Positions 6,751 through 14,757 of a stretch of DNA of 47,185 nt are shown here, piece after piece. The notes beneath the pieces are model-generated. The model saw only the letters and a list, made by a program, of their open reading frames with translations, ran no database searches and was not told where the DNA came from. A program made the translations under genes and the position numbers. The stretch is from NCBI GenBank assembly GCA_017438775.1, contig JAFRUR010000025.1, positions 1-47,185 of the forward strand, given 5' to 3'. Source of the stretch: Lachnospiraceae bacterium. Its GTDB lineage: Bacteria > Bacillota > Clostridia > Lachnospirales > Lachnospiraceae. Position 1 is the first letter of the stretch; every line of letters begins with the position of its first letter.

Positions 6751-8910
6751 ATGAAGACATTGAAAAAAGACAGCGTCGGACGCATCCTCCGCAGGATGAC
6801 CTCCGTCATGCTCATCGCGGCCCTGGCCGCGCTTATCCTGGCGGGCTGTCGCGGGGGGGCCGAAAGCACGGCCGCAGATACGCCGGAGACCTCGGGCACA
6901 GAGACAGAGGCGCAGACCGTCTTCCTCCCCGGGACTACCGTGAACGGCGTGGATATTGCCGGTCTGACGCCGGAGCAGGCGCGCGAGGCCGCCAGAGGCG
7001 CTGCGGACGGATACACCTTCCGTCTGGTCCTGGCGGGCAGCACGTACGAGCTGACGGCGGAGCAGCTGGGCCTGAAGGTGAACACGGTTTTTGATACGGA
7101 GGCCATGCTGCAGGAGCAGAGGCAGGATCCCTCCAGGACCGCGTTTGAGGTCAGCCGGGACGTTGAGGCCGACCTTTCCGTCCTGCGCGAGAGGCTCCTC
7201 GCGGATTATCCGGAGGAGCAGCCCGCGCCGGCAGAGACCCGGCCGGCAGAATCCCGGCCCGCGCAGACGCAGCCCGCGGAATCTGAGCCCGGAGAGTCCC
7301 GGCCCGCCGGAGAGGAGGGGGCCGTCGTCCGGGTGAAGACCAAGAATATCCCCGCGAAGAACGCCACGATCCGCTTCGATTCGGAAAAGGGCGTCTATGT
7401 GGTCGTCCCGGAGGAAAAGGGCGTGCAGGTGGACGTGGACCGGATCCTCGCCCTCGCGGAGCCGGCCGTAAAGGCCCTCGCGCCGGAGCTGGTCGTGCCG
7501 GAGGCGGAATACGCTATCCAGCCCGAGGTCACGCAGGACAGCCAGAAGATCCGGGACGCCTTAAAGAAGGCCAACGATATCCTGGGCCTGAGCATCACCA
7601 TCACCTTTACGCCGGAGGGCGGCAGCACCAAGTCCGTCACCATCCCGAAGGACATGCTGGCGAAGATCTATATGCTCAGCAGCGACGCCTCCGAGGTCAC
7701 GGTGGACGAGGACGAGGTGAGCGACTACGCGGCGGAGCTCTCCAAGAAGTACAGCGGCTCCAACGCCTCCTCGAGCGAGAAATTCAGGACCACGAGCGGC
7801 CGGACCATCAATATCAGCGTGCCGAGAGCGGGCGCCTCTGTGGATACCAACGGCCTGTTCGAGGGCATGCTGAAGGTCGTGAAGGCGAAGCAGTCTGCGA
7901 CCTTTGCCGCGCCCTATGTGCAGAGGACCGGCGGCGGGGATACTTTCTGGGGCGGCAACTATGTGGAGATCGACCTCGAGTCTCAGCACCTGTGGCTCTA
8001 CAAGAACGGAAAATGCATCGTGGACCAGTACATCGTCTCCGGCAACGTCTCTCAGGGCGCGGAGACCCCGACCGGCCACTTTACGATCTACAAGAAGCTG
8101 CGCAACCGCATGATGACGGGCTGGGATTTTGACGGCACCCGCTACGAGAGCCAGACCCAGTACGCCTGCTACTTCCGCGGCGGCTGCGCCATCCACGATT
8201 CTTCCTGGAGAGACAACTACGGCGGCACCAAGTACATCTACGAGGGCAGCCACGGCTGCGTCGGCATGCCGCTGGAGAAGGCCAAGAAGCTCTACGAAGA
8301 GGTCTATGTGGGCTACAACGTCGTCATCTACGGCGGTCTGCGCCGCGGAGACCTCAAGAACCAGAACCCGCAGGTGCACGCCAACACCCGGTACGTTGAG
8401 TTGGAGGTGGGCGACGTCTACGATCCTAATTGTTCGACCGTGAGCGACGGCCGCCAGTGGTGCGCCTTCTCAGATGCGTCCCCCTGCGTGCAGCTCACGG
8501 GCCGAAAGATCGGAGAGGTCAGGGCGGTGAAGACCGGCGAGGTCGCGATGGGCTACTATGTGGACGCCACCCGCAACTTCAGCGCGGATTACTGGGATAT
8601 CCATTTTGTGGTGAAGCCGAAGGGCTCGCTCCATCCCGCGACCGAGCCGCCGACCACGGAGGCGCCCACGACGGAGGCGCCCACCACGGAGGCTCCGACC
8701 ACGCAGGCCCCGACCACGGAGGCGCCCACGACCGAGGCGCCCACGACCGAGGCGCCGACCACGGAGGCCCCGACCACCGAGGCGCCCACGACGGAGGCCC
8801 CGACCACGGAGGCCCCGACCACGGAGGCCCCGACCACGGAGGCGCCCGTGACCGAGGCGCCGACCACACAGGCCGCCGGCGGCGGAGAGGGCGGAGGGGG
8901 CCAGCCCTGA
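6751..8910 (+). CDS. Lipoprotein L,D-transpeptidase (YkuD) with PG_binding_4 region and Thr/Pro repeat tail
   Basis: A 719-residue membrane-anchored enzyme predicted to make 3-3 crosslinks in peptidoglycan. It has a basic N-terminus, a hydrophobic segment and an LAGC lipobox (Cys33). One PG_binding_4-like region follows (about 50-125), then a Pro/Glu/Ser-rich linker (157-190) and a second PG_binding_4-like region up to about 400. The YkuD catalytic domain spans about 404-530. His482 in AIHDSS and SHGCVGM with catalytic Cys503 match the HX14-17[S/T]HGC signature. After it come about 100 residues of unknown role and about 15 TTEAP-type pentapeptides (631-710), ending in a Gly-rich tail. The start at 6751 has AAAGAAGG 8 bases upstream and yields a proper signal peptide; an upstream reading from 6661 does not. 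Confidence 0.9.
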   Translation: MKTLKKDSVGRILRRMTSVMLIAALAALILAGCRGGAESTAADTPETSGTETEAQTVFLPGTTVNGVDIAGLTPEQAREAARGAADGYTFRLVLAGSTYELTAEQLGLKVNTVFDTEAMLQEQRQDPSRTAFEVSRDVEADLSVLRERLLADYPEEQPAPAETRPAESRPAQTQPAESEPGESRPAGEEGAVVRVKTKNIPAKNATIRFDSEKGVYVVVPEEKGVQVDVDRILALAEPAVKALAPELVVPEAEYAIQPEVTQDSQKIRDALKKANDILGLSITITFTPEGGSTKSVTIPKDMLAKIYMLSSDASEVTVDEDEVSDYAAELSKKYSGSNASSSEKFRTTSGRTINISVPRAGASVDTNGLFEGMLKVVKAKQSATFAAPYVQRTGGGDTFWGGNYVEIDLESQHLWLYKNGKCIVDQYIVSGNVSQGAETPTGHFTIYKKLRNRMMTGWDFDGTRYESQTQYACYFRGGCAIHDSSWRDNYGGTKYIYEGSHGCVGMPLEKAKKLYEEVYVGYNVVIYGGLRRGDLKNQNPQVHANTRYVELEVGDVYDPNCSTVSDGRQWCAFSDASPCVQLTGRKIGEVRAVKTGEVAMGYYVDATRNFSADYWDIHFVVKPKGSLHPATEPPTTEAPTTEAPTTEAPTTQAPTTEAPTTEAPTTEAPTTEAPTTEAPTTEAPTTEAPTTEAPTTEAPVTEAPTTQAAGGGEGGGGQP
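8642..8871 (+). repeat. 15-bp coding tandem repeat (TTEAP units)
   Basis: About fifteen 15-base units encode Thr-Thr-Glu-Ala-Pro with occasional Gln for Glu and one Val. Third codon positions vary between units, so this is selection for the peptide repeat more than recent slippage. It would be an extended, wall-spanning or glycosylatable stalk. Confidence 0.9.
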
Positions 8911-8948
8911 GCGGCCGGGCAGCCATGGTATCAGATCATGCAGCAGAC

Positions 8949-8974
8949 GGGGCGGGATGGGACCATCCTGCCCC
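8949..8974 (+). terminator. Strong hairpin between transpeptidase and licD genes
   Basis: GGGGCGGGATGG (8949-8960) pairs with CCATCCTGCCCC (8963-8974) with one G-U pair. There is no T-run after it, so termination would be partial; it may separate expression of the two units. Confidence 0.5.
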
Positions 8975-9002
8975 GCCGGCGTCACAGAGACGGGAGAGAG
9001 AC

Positions 9003-9896
9003 GTGGAGCAGGAGAGGACCTACGGGCCGGGAGAGCTGGAGAGGCTCCGGAAAACCGAAATGGAGATCTACCGTGAGTTTGCCCGGGTGTGCGACGCGCA
9101 CGGCCTTCGCTTCTGCGGGACCTTCGGGACGGCGCTGGGCGCCGTGCGCCACGGAGGCTATATCCCGTGGGACGATGACATGGACATCTCCATGCCCCGG
9201 GCGGATTATGAGCGTCTGATCGAGCTGGCAAGAGGCGGCGTCTTTTCGGCTCCGTATGAGCTGCTGGAGCCGCGCTTTACCGATGGGTACGTGCTCAATT
9301 TCGCGAAGCTCACCCGCGCGGATTCGACCTTCGTGGAGGCGACGGACACGGACCGCACCTACCACTCCGGGATCTTTATCGACATCTTTCCGCTGGATAC
9401 GGTGCCGCGGCAGAAGCGGCGCCGCTACCGCGTCTACCGGAGGGCCTTCGTGCTGGCAAAGCTTCTCGTGCTCACGGAGTACGGGCGCCCCAAGCTCCCG
9501 AAGGGCCTTCACCCCGCCGTCCGCGCCGTGCTGCGCGCGGCGTTTCTGGCCGCGCACGGACTGCTTCGCCTGACCGGGCAGACCTCCCGCAAAATGTACG
9601 GGCGGTACCTGGCCGCCGCGCAGAGCTGCGCGGACGAGGATACGGGCGTCCTCGCGGACCTCATCATGTACCGGCAGGAGAGCAACCACTGGCTCCCGGA
9701 TCCCGTCTACCCGGAGAAGATGCTGTTTCCCGCGCGGGACACGGCCTTTGAGGATGCGCTGATGCGCGTCCCGGCCGCGCCCAGGGCGTATCTGGCGCGC
9801 ACCTTCGGGGACACATGGAACCAGCTCCCGCCGGAGGAGGACCGGCACACCCACGCGCCGGCCGTCCTCGTCTTTCCGCCGGAGGAGACCGCATGA
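9003..9896 (+). CDS. LicD family phosphotransferase
   Basis: A 297-residue LicD-family protein. Members transfer phosphocholine or another phospho-alcohol from a CDP carrier (or act in related nucleotidyltransferase-fold chemistry) to teichoic acids or surface glycans at the cytoplasmic face. The family signature is clear: a GTALGAVRHGGYIPW stretch followed by DDDMDISMPRADYE (metal-binding acidic cluster at 57-61). The GTG start at 9003 is chosen because a GGGAGAGAG ribosome site lies directly upstream and the resulting N-terminus matches family length. Its stop overlaps the next start (ATGA at 9893-9896), showing tight coupling to GT8. It is a plausible user of the CDP product made at 5169 (inference). 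Confidence 0.88.
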   Translation: MEQERTYGPGELERLRKTEMEIYREFARVCDAHGLRFCGTFGTALGAVRHGGYIPWDDDMDISMPRADYERLIELARGGVFSAPYELLEPRFTDGYVLNFAKLTRADSTFVEATDTDRTYHSGIFIDIFPLDTVPRQKRRRYRVYRRAFVLAKLLVLTEYGRPKLPKGLHPAVRAVLRAAFLAAHGLLRLTGQTSRKMYGRYLAAAQSCADEDTGVLADLIMYRQESNHWLPDPVYPEKMLFPARDTAFEDALMRVPAAPRAYLARTFGDTWNQLPPEEDRHTHAPAVLVFPPEETA

Positions 9897-10882
9897 ACAT
9901 CTTTTACACCATCGACGGGAACTTCTGCGCCCAGCTCGCCGTGGGGGTCGTCTCCACCTGCGAGAACAACCGGGACCTGGAGAAACTGCACTTTTATGTG
10001 GGCGCCCTGAACGTGCCGGAGGAGGACAGGGAAAAGATCGCCGCCCTCGCGGCGCGCTACGGCCGCGGAGTCACCTTCCTGGAGATCGGGGACCTTACGG
10101 AGCGGATCGGCTTCGACTTTGACACCTACGGCTGGAACGAGATCATCATCGCGCGGCTCTTTCTCGGGGAGCTCCTGCCCCCGGAGGTGGACCGCGTGCT
10201 ATACATGGATTCCGACACGGTGACCTGCGGGAGCCTCAGGCACCTGGAGGAGCTGGACCTCAAGGGTCGCGTCCTGGGCGCCGTCATCGAGGCCACCATG
10301 AACCGACGCCGCAGAAGGGCGCTCGGTCTGGAGAAGGAGCCCTACGTCAACTCCGGCGTCCTGCTGGTCGACGCAGAAAAATGGCGGCGCGAGCGGATGG
10401 GGGAGAAGGTCCTGGAGTTTTACCGCGAGCGCGGCGGGGCCCTGTTCTGTCCGGATCAGGACGCCATCAACGGCGCCGTGAAGGGGAAGGTCCTCATCCT
10501 CTCCCCGAAGTACAATTTCTTCACCCAGTGCTGGTACTACCCGTACCGGGTCCTGCGGCGCCTGTGCGCGCCGGCGCGGTTCGTCCCGGAACGGGTGTTT
10601 GAGGACGCCTGCGCCCACCCGGCCGTCATCCACTATCTGGGCGAGGTGCGCCCGTGGCGGAGGGGCAACGGGCACCGCTACGAGCATTTCTACCACGAGT
10701 ATCTGGCAAAGACGCCCTACGCGGGCCAGCCGCAGGAGGAGAACTGGACCGGATATTTCAGGGTCTACAACGCCTTTCTGACTGTGCTGCGCCCCTTCCC
10801 GTATCTGCGGTACTGGATCACGGACACGGGCCTCCCTCTGCTGTTCAAGCTCAAGTCCGTTATGAGAAAGCGCCATGGATAA
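9893..10882 (+). CDS. Glycosyltransferase family 8
   Basis: A 329-residue GT-A fold retaining glycosyltransferase of family 8 (galactosyl/glucosyltransferases related to LgtC and RfaI/J). Evidence: the N-terminal IFYTIDGNF start, YMDSDTV with the metal-binding DxD at 106-108, NSGVLLVDAEKWR, the FCPDQDAIN motif and a C-terminal IHYLG motif. It overlaps the licD stop by four bases and the flippase start by eight, so the three genes are translationally coupled. It likely adds a hexose to a lipid-linked repeat unit that LicD decorates and Wzx flips (inference). The sugar donor is probably UDP-Glc or UDP-Gal as in the family; acceptor unknown. Confidence 0.88.
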   Translation: MNIFYTIDGNFCAQLAVGVVSTCENNRDLEKLHFYVGALNVPEEDREKIAALAARYGRGVTFLEIGDLTERIGFDFDTYGWNEIIIARLFLGELLPPEVDRVLYMDSDTVTCGSLRHLEELDLKGRVLGAVIEATMNRRRRRALGLEKEPYVNSGVLLVDAEKWRRERMGEKVLEFYRERGGALFCPDQDAINGAVKGKVLILSPKYNFFTQCWYYPYRVLRRLCAPARFVPERVFEDACAHPAVIHYLGEVRPWRRGNGHRYEHFYHEYLAKTPYAGQPQEENWTGYFRVYNAFLTVLRPFPYLRYWITDTGLPLLFKLKSVMRKRHG

Positions 10883-12125
10883 GCGGCTCCCCGTGTGGAA
10901 AAACACCATATTCAACGTCGCGGGCGCCCTGGTCTACGCGGTCTGCCAGTGGCTGATGACAGTCCTGGTCGTGCGCCTCTCCTCTGTGGAGGACGGCGGG
11001 ACGCTGTCCCTCGCGATGGCGGCCACCAACGTCTTCTTTACGCTGGCCACCTTCGGGCTCCGGGACTACCAGGTCTCGGATACGGGCGAGTTTTCCCCGT
11101 CGGAGTATTTCAGCACCAGGCTCATCACCTGCGCCGTCTCGTCCCTTGCGTGCGCGGCCTTTGTCCTTCTGTCCGGGCGCTATACCGGGCGGCAGGCGGC
11201 GTGCATTCTGCTGTACATGGTCTACCGCATCTCGGAGGCGGTCTGCGATTCCCTGCAGGCGATGCAGCAGAAGGCGGAGCGCATGGACTACAGCTGCGTC
11301 TCGCAGCTGCTCCGCGGCCTCGGGCTCCTCGCTGCCTTCGCCCTGCTGCTGTCCTGGACGGGGGATCTGCTGCTCGCGGTGGCCGGGGTCGCGGCGGTCT
11401 CCTGCGCCGTGGTCCTCTTCTGGGACCTGCGCGTTTCGGGGCGGCTGGCGGGCCTGACTGCGGTGCTTCGCCCGGGGCGCAGCGCGCAGATCCTGCGGCG
11501 CTGCTATCCCCTGATGCTCAACTCCCTCCTCCTGACCTTCATGGTGTCCTTCCCGCGCGATACCCTGGAGAGGCTCTGCGGGGAATACGCCCTGGGAATC
11601 TACGCCTCGGTCGCGGCGCCCACCGTGATCGTCCAGTCCGCGGCGATGTGGCTCTACGCCCCGATGATCCCCGGGTACGCCCGGACCTATGAGGCGCGCG
11701 ATGCGAAGGCCTTTTTCAGACTGTATCTCTCGTTTGCCGGCGTCATCGCCGCCGCGGCCGCGGCCGCGGTCCTGGCGGGGAAGTACCTGGGCGCGTGGGG
11801 GCTCTCCCTGATCTTCCCGTCGGAGGTGGCCGCGCGGGCGGACCTGCTGGTCCCGGTCCTTTGGACCACCATCCTGATCGCTCTGTGCTATTATTTCAGC
11901 GCGGTCCTCACGGTCGCGCGCCGGCTCCGCATCATCCTGATCTCCAATGCCTGCGGGGCGCTGACGGTCCTGCTTCTCGCCCGGAGGCTGATCGCAGAGC
12001 ACGCGATGGAGGGCGTGAACCTTACCATCTATGCGGGTATGGGGATCAACGCCGCGATCATGGGCGTCGCCCTGCACGCGGTCCTGCTCCGGCGCTTCTT
12101 CGGGAGGGGAGAGGGACGGGCCTGA
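10875..12125 (+). CDS. Wzx-type oligosaccharide flippase (MOP superfamily)
   Basis: A 416-residue integral membrane protein with about 12 hydrophobic segments, of the polysaccharide biosynthesis/MATE-like MOP superfamily. These proteins flip undecaprenyl-pyrophosphate-linked repeat units across the membrane. The N-terminal WKNTIFNVAGALVYAV stretch, with an amphipathic start, then a polar loop and TM segments, is typical. A run of Ala residues near 295 (AAAAAAAV) is coded by GC-rich repeats. It starts inside the last codons of the GT8 gene. No Wzy lies in this small operon; the Wzy-like protein at 16397 might serve it (inference). Confidence 0.85.
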   Translation: MDKRLPVWKNTIFNVAGALVYAVCQWLMTVLVVRLSSVEDGGTLSLAMAATNVFFTLATFGLRDYQVSDTGEFSPSEYFSTRLITCAVSSLACAAFVLLSGRYTGRQAACILLYMVYRISEAVCDSLQAMQQKAERMDYSCVSQLLRGLGLLAAFALLLSWTGDLLLAVAGVAAVSCAVVLFWDLRVSGRLAGLTAVLRPGRSAQILRRCYPLMLNSLLLTFMVSFPRDTLERLCGEYALGIYASVAAPTVIVQSAAMWLYAPMIPGYARTYEARDAKAFFRLYLSFAGVIAAAAAAAVLAGKYLGAWGLSLIFPSEVAARADLLVPVLWTTILIALCYYFSAVLTVARRLRIILISNACGALTVLLLARRLIAEHAMEGVNLTIYAGMGINAAIMGVALHAVLLRRFFGRGEGRA

Positions 12126-12185
12126 CGGGGCGTCCGGATGCGCCGCTACACACTTTTGTCTTTTTATATTAGGAATACCGTAATA

Positions 12186-12235
12186 AAAAGTGCGCTTTTG
12201 TTATATTCAAAGGCGCGCTTTTATGTTATAATCAG
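12186..12235 (+). promoter_or_regulatory. Duplicated extended -10 promoter upstream of the cdaA operon
   Basis: Two near-copies lie in tandem with an offset of about 22 bases: AAAAGTGCGCTTTTGTTATATT (12186-12207, extended -10 TGTTATATT) and AAAGGCGCGC then TTTTATGTTATAATC (12209-12233, extended -10 TGTTATAAT). Neither has a good -35. The second -10 (12227-12232) is consensus and would start transcription near 12239. A further TATATT lies at about 12165. Confidence 0.65.
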
Positions 12236-12317
12236 GCGGGAGCGAGCGGCCGGTCCGAAAAAGGAAGGATCGGGCGCCCCGTTTGGTGTCGAAAAATACA
12301 GAAAGGAGGCACCGGGA

Positions 12318-12722
12318 ATGCTCAATACCGATAAGATCGCAAAGATGACCAGGGCCTCTCTCTACGAAGAAAAACAGCAGAGAAAAGAACTGCATACCGA
12401 TACCTATTTCCGCGTGGACTACATGACCGCCCACGTCATGAAGGTACTGGTCGCCGTGACCGTCGGCTTTGCCGCCGCGGCCGGCATGTGGTTCGCCTAC
12501 CACATGGAGGAGATCCTCACGCAGAGGACGCCGGAACAGCTGGTGGCCATGGTGCAGAAGGGCGTCCTGCTCTACGGAGCGGTACTTCTGGTCTTTCTCC
12601 TCATCAGCCTCTTTGTGTACGCCCTGCGCTACCGGAAGGAGCGGCGCGGCGTGAAGGCCTACGGAGAGACGCTCAAGTCCATCGCCCGGGAATACAGTGC
12701 GGAGGAAGAAGATGATCGTTAA
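12318..12722 (+). CDS. Small two-TM membrane protein, unknown function
   Basis: A 134-residue protein that I cannot assign to a named family. It has a charged, Lys/Glu-rich cytoplasmic N-terminus (residues 1-35), two hydrophobic segments (about 40-62 and 78-104) around a short polar loop, and a charged C-terminal tail. An AAAGGAGG ribosome site lies 8 bases before the ATG, the best one in this region, which fixes the start and rejects a longer reading from 12138 that would cross the promoter. It is the first gene of the cdaA operon; its last codons overlap the next gene (start at 12712). Its place suggests a role tied to c-di-AMP synthesis or to the next membrane protein (inference). Confidence 0.75.
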   Translation: MLNTDKIAKMTRASLYEEKQQRKELHTDTYFRVDYMTAHVMKVLVAVTVGFAAAAGMWFAYHMEEILTQRTPEQLVAMVQKGVLLYGAVLLVFLLISLFVYALRYRKERRGVKAYGETLKSIAREYSAEEEDDR

Positions 12723-13887
12723 AGCACTCGTGCTGCGCGAACAGCTGCGCAGCTTCTACGGAAAGTACAGCCGGTATATCGATTTCGCCGTGCGCTTCGC
12801 GGTGGCCTTTGCCGCGTTCTTCGCGCTCGGGAAGTCCCTGGGCTTCTTAAAGATCCTGGCCAATCCGCTGGTGGAGATCCTGCTGGCCGTTCTCTGCGGC
12901 CTCCTGCCCTGGAGCAGCGTGAGCTTCTTCTCGGGCGCCGTCCTGCTGGGACACCTGGCGGCCCTGTCGCCGGAGGTGTGCGTGACCGCCGCGGGCATCC
13001 TGCTGCTGATGTTCTGCGCGTACTACGTCTTCATGCCGGGCAACAGCATCATCCTGGTCCTGGTGCCCCTGCTGTTTGCGCTGCGCATCCCCTACGTGAT
13101 GCCCGTGTGCGTGGGTCTGCTCTGCGGCCCGCTCTCCGCGGTGCCGGTGGGCTTCGGCGTTCTGCTCAGCTACCTGATCCGCTACGTCCACGCGAACGTT
13201 GCGCTCCTGCGGGCGGACTCGGATCTGGGCACGCTCCAGCGCTTCATTCAGATCATCACCTACCTGCGGGACGCGAAGGCAATGTGGCTCACCGCCGCGG
13301 TCTTCGTCCTGGTCGTCATCATGGTCTGGACCATTCGCCGGCAGTCGTTTTCCCACGCCTGGCGGGTCGCCATCTTTGTGGGCGGGGCCTTCTGCGCCGC
13401 GGCCATGCTGGGCGGCATCTACGCCCTGCGCATCAACTCGGTGTCGGTGGGCTGGATCATCGGCGGCTGCATTTTGGCCGTGCTCCTCGGCCTGCTGCTG
13501 GAGTTCCTCCTCTTTGCGGTGGACTACACGCGGGCGGAGTACACGCAGTTCGAGGATGACACCTACTATTACTACGTCAAGGCCGTGCCCAAGTATGCCG
13601 TGCAGAAGGCGGACGTCACCGTGAAGAAGATCACGGGCCGCCGCGGAGAAAAGGACGAGGACACCGCCGGACCCGCGCCGCAGACGGACATTCCGGAGGC
13701 GAAGGCCTTCGAGGAGGACGTCTTCGAGGGAAAGACGGCGGACCTCGTGAAGACCCAGCAGGCCGTGAAGGAACTTTCGCGGGAAGAGGCCCTGGCCAAG
13801 AGCCTCGAAAGCAAGATCGAGAGAGAACTGGAAGACATTTTTGTGGAATCGGTCTCCGGGACCAGGGAGATCGGGGGTGAGAAGTAA
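12712..13887 (+). CDS. Polytopic membrane protein upstream of cdaA, unknown function
   Basis: A 391-residue protein with about eight hydrophobic segments in residues 20-290 and a charged cytoplasmic tail of about 100 residues rich in Glu, Lys and Ser. A conserved-looking core contains YVFMPGNSIILVLVPLLFA and IPYVMPVCVGLLCGPL. I do not recognise a transporter family signature with certainty. Its start overlaps the 3' end of the preceding gene by 11 bases (GGAGG 6 bases upstream), and only three bases separate its stop from cdaA, so it is tightly coupled to c-di-AMP synthesis. A partner or regulator of CdaA, or a transporter under its control, is the simplest guess (inference). Confidence 0.78.
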   Translation: MIVKALVLREQLRSFYGKYSRYIDFAVRFAVAFAAFFALGKSLGFLKILANPLVEILLAVLCGLLPWSSVSFFSGAVLLGHLAALSPEVCVTAAGILLLMFCAYYVFMPGNSIILVLVPLLFALRIPYVMPVCVGLLCGPLSAVPVGFGVLLSYLIRYVHANVALLRADSDLGTLQRFIQIITYLRDAKAMWLTAAVFVLVVIMVWTIRRQSFSHAWRVAIFVGGAFCAAAMLGGIYALRINSVSVGWIIGGCILAVLLGLLLEFLLFAVDYTRAEYTQFEDDTYYYYVKAVPKYAVQKADVTVKKITGRRGEKDEDTAGPAPQTDIPEAKAFEEDVFEGKTADLVKTQQAVKELSREEALAKSLESKIERELEDIFVESVSGTREIGGEK

Positions 13888-13890
13888 ACG

Positions 13891-14757
13891 ATGCAGGCAC
13901 TGAGAGAACTGATCCAGAAATACTTTTCCGCCGGCATTCCGCACGTGCGCATCGCGGATGTGGTGGAGATCCTGATTCTGGCTTTCGTGATCTACCAGGT
14001 TATCAGCTGGATCCGGCGGACCAACACCTGGGCGCTGTTAAAGGGCGCCCTGGTTCTGGGCGGCATGGTATTGATCGCCAACATCTTCAAGATGAACACG
14101 ATTCTCTGGCTGGTGGAGAACATCTTCTCCGTCGGTTTGATCGCGGTCATCGTGATCTTCCAGCCGGAGATCCGGCGCGCCCTGGAGCAGATGGGCACGC
14201 AGGGGATCCTGGGAGATCTGTTCGGCGCACAGAGAGCCGGGAGCGGCTTCACGCCCGACGTGGCGGAGGCCATCGCCCGCGCTGCGTCGGAGATGGGCCG
14301 GGCCCGCACGGGCGCCCTGATCGTGATCGAGCGCAAGATGGGACTGGCGGAGTACGAGCGCACCGGCATCGTCGTGGACGCGTTTCTCACCAGCCAGCTC
14401 CTGGTCAATATTTTTGAACACAACACCCCGCTGCACGACGGCGCCGTCATCGTGCGCGGAGACCGCGTCTCCGCCGCGACCTGCTACCTGCCGCTGTCGG
14501 AGAACCGCAGCATCTCCAAGGATCTGGGGACCCGCCACCGCGCCGCCATGGGCATGAGCGAGGTGACGGATTCCGTGACCGTCGTCGTCTCCGAGGAGAC
14601 CGGCAAGATCTCTCTGGCCTGCGACCGCCGCTTCTACCGCGGCCTGTCCGCGGACGAACTGAAGAGCGAACTGGTGCGCCTGTGCGTCCCGGAGCCGGAA
14701 GAGAAGAGAAAATTCTGGAAAGGATGGCTGAGCAGTGAAAAGAAAGCCGGGAAATAA
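13891..14757 (+). CDS. cdaA: Diadenylate cyclase CdaA
   Basis: A 288-residue membrane-bound diadenylate cyclase that joins two ATP to form c-di-AMP, a second messenger that controls potassium, osmolytes and wall integrity. Three hydrophobic segments occupy residues 23-88. The DAC domain follows, with LHDGAVIV (DGA at 183-185) and TRHRAAMG (RHR at 215-217), both active-site motifs of the family. The end of the protein (KFWKGWLSSEKKAGK) is basic. The gene overlaps cdaR by 23 bases, the usual cdaA-cdaR pairing. In many Bacillota glmM follows; here an HPr-like gene and a polymerase follow instead. Confidence 0.96.
   Translation: MQALRELIQKYFSAGIPHVRIADVVEILILAFVIYQVISWIRRTNTWALLKGALVLGGMVLIANIFKMNTILWLVENIFSVGLIAVIVIFQPEIRRALEQMGTQGILGDLFGAQRAGSGFTPDVAEAIARAASEMGRARTGALIVIERKMGLAEYERTGIVVDAFLTSQLLVNIFEHNTPLHDGAVIVRGDRVSAATCYLPLSENRSISKDLGTRHRAAMGMSEVTDSVTVVVSEETGKISLACDRRFYRGLSADELKSELVRLCVPEPEEKRKFWKGWLSSEKKAGK

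Noticed and set aside
8589-8867. Minus-strand frame made only of VVGAS-type repeats
   Set aside because: It is the complement of the TTEAP coding repeat and has no start signal.
8642-8871. Tandem repeat that could be mistaken for a CRISPR array
   Set aside because: Units are 15 bases without spacers and read in frame as TTEAP; no cas genes are near.
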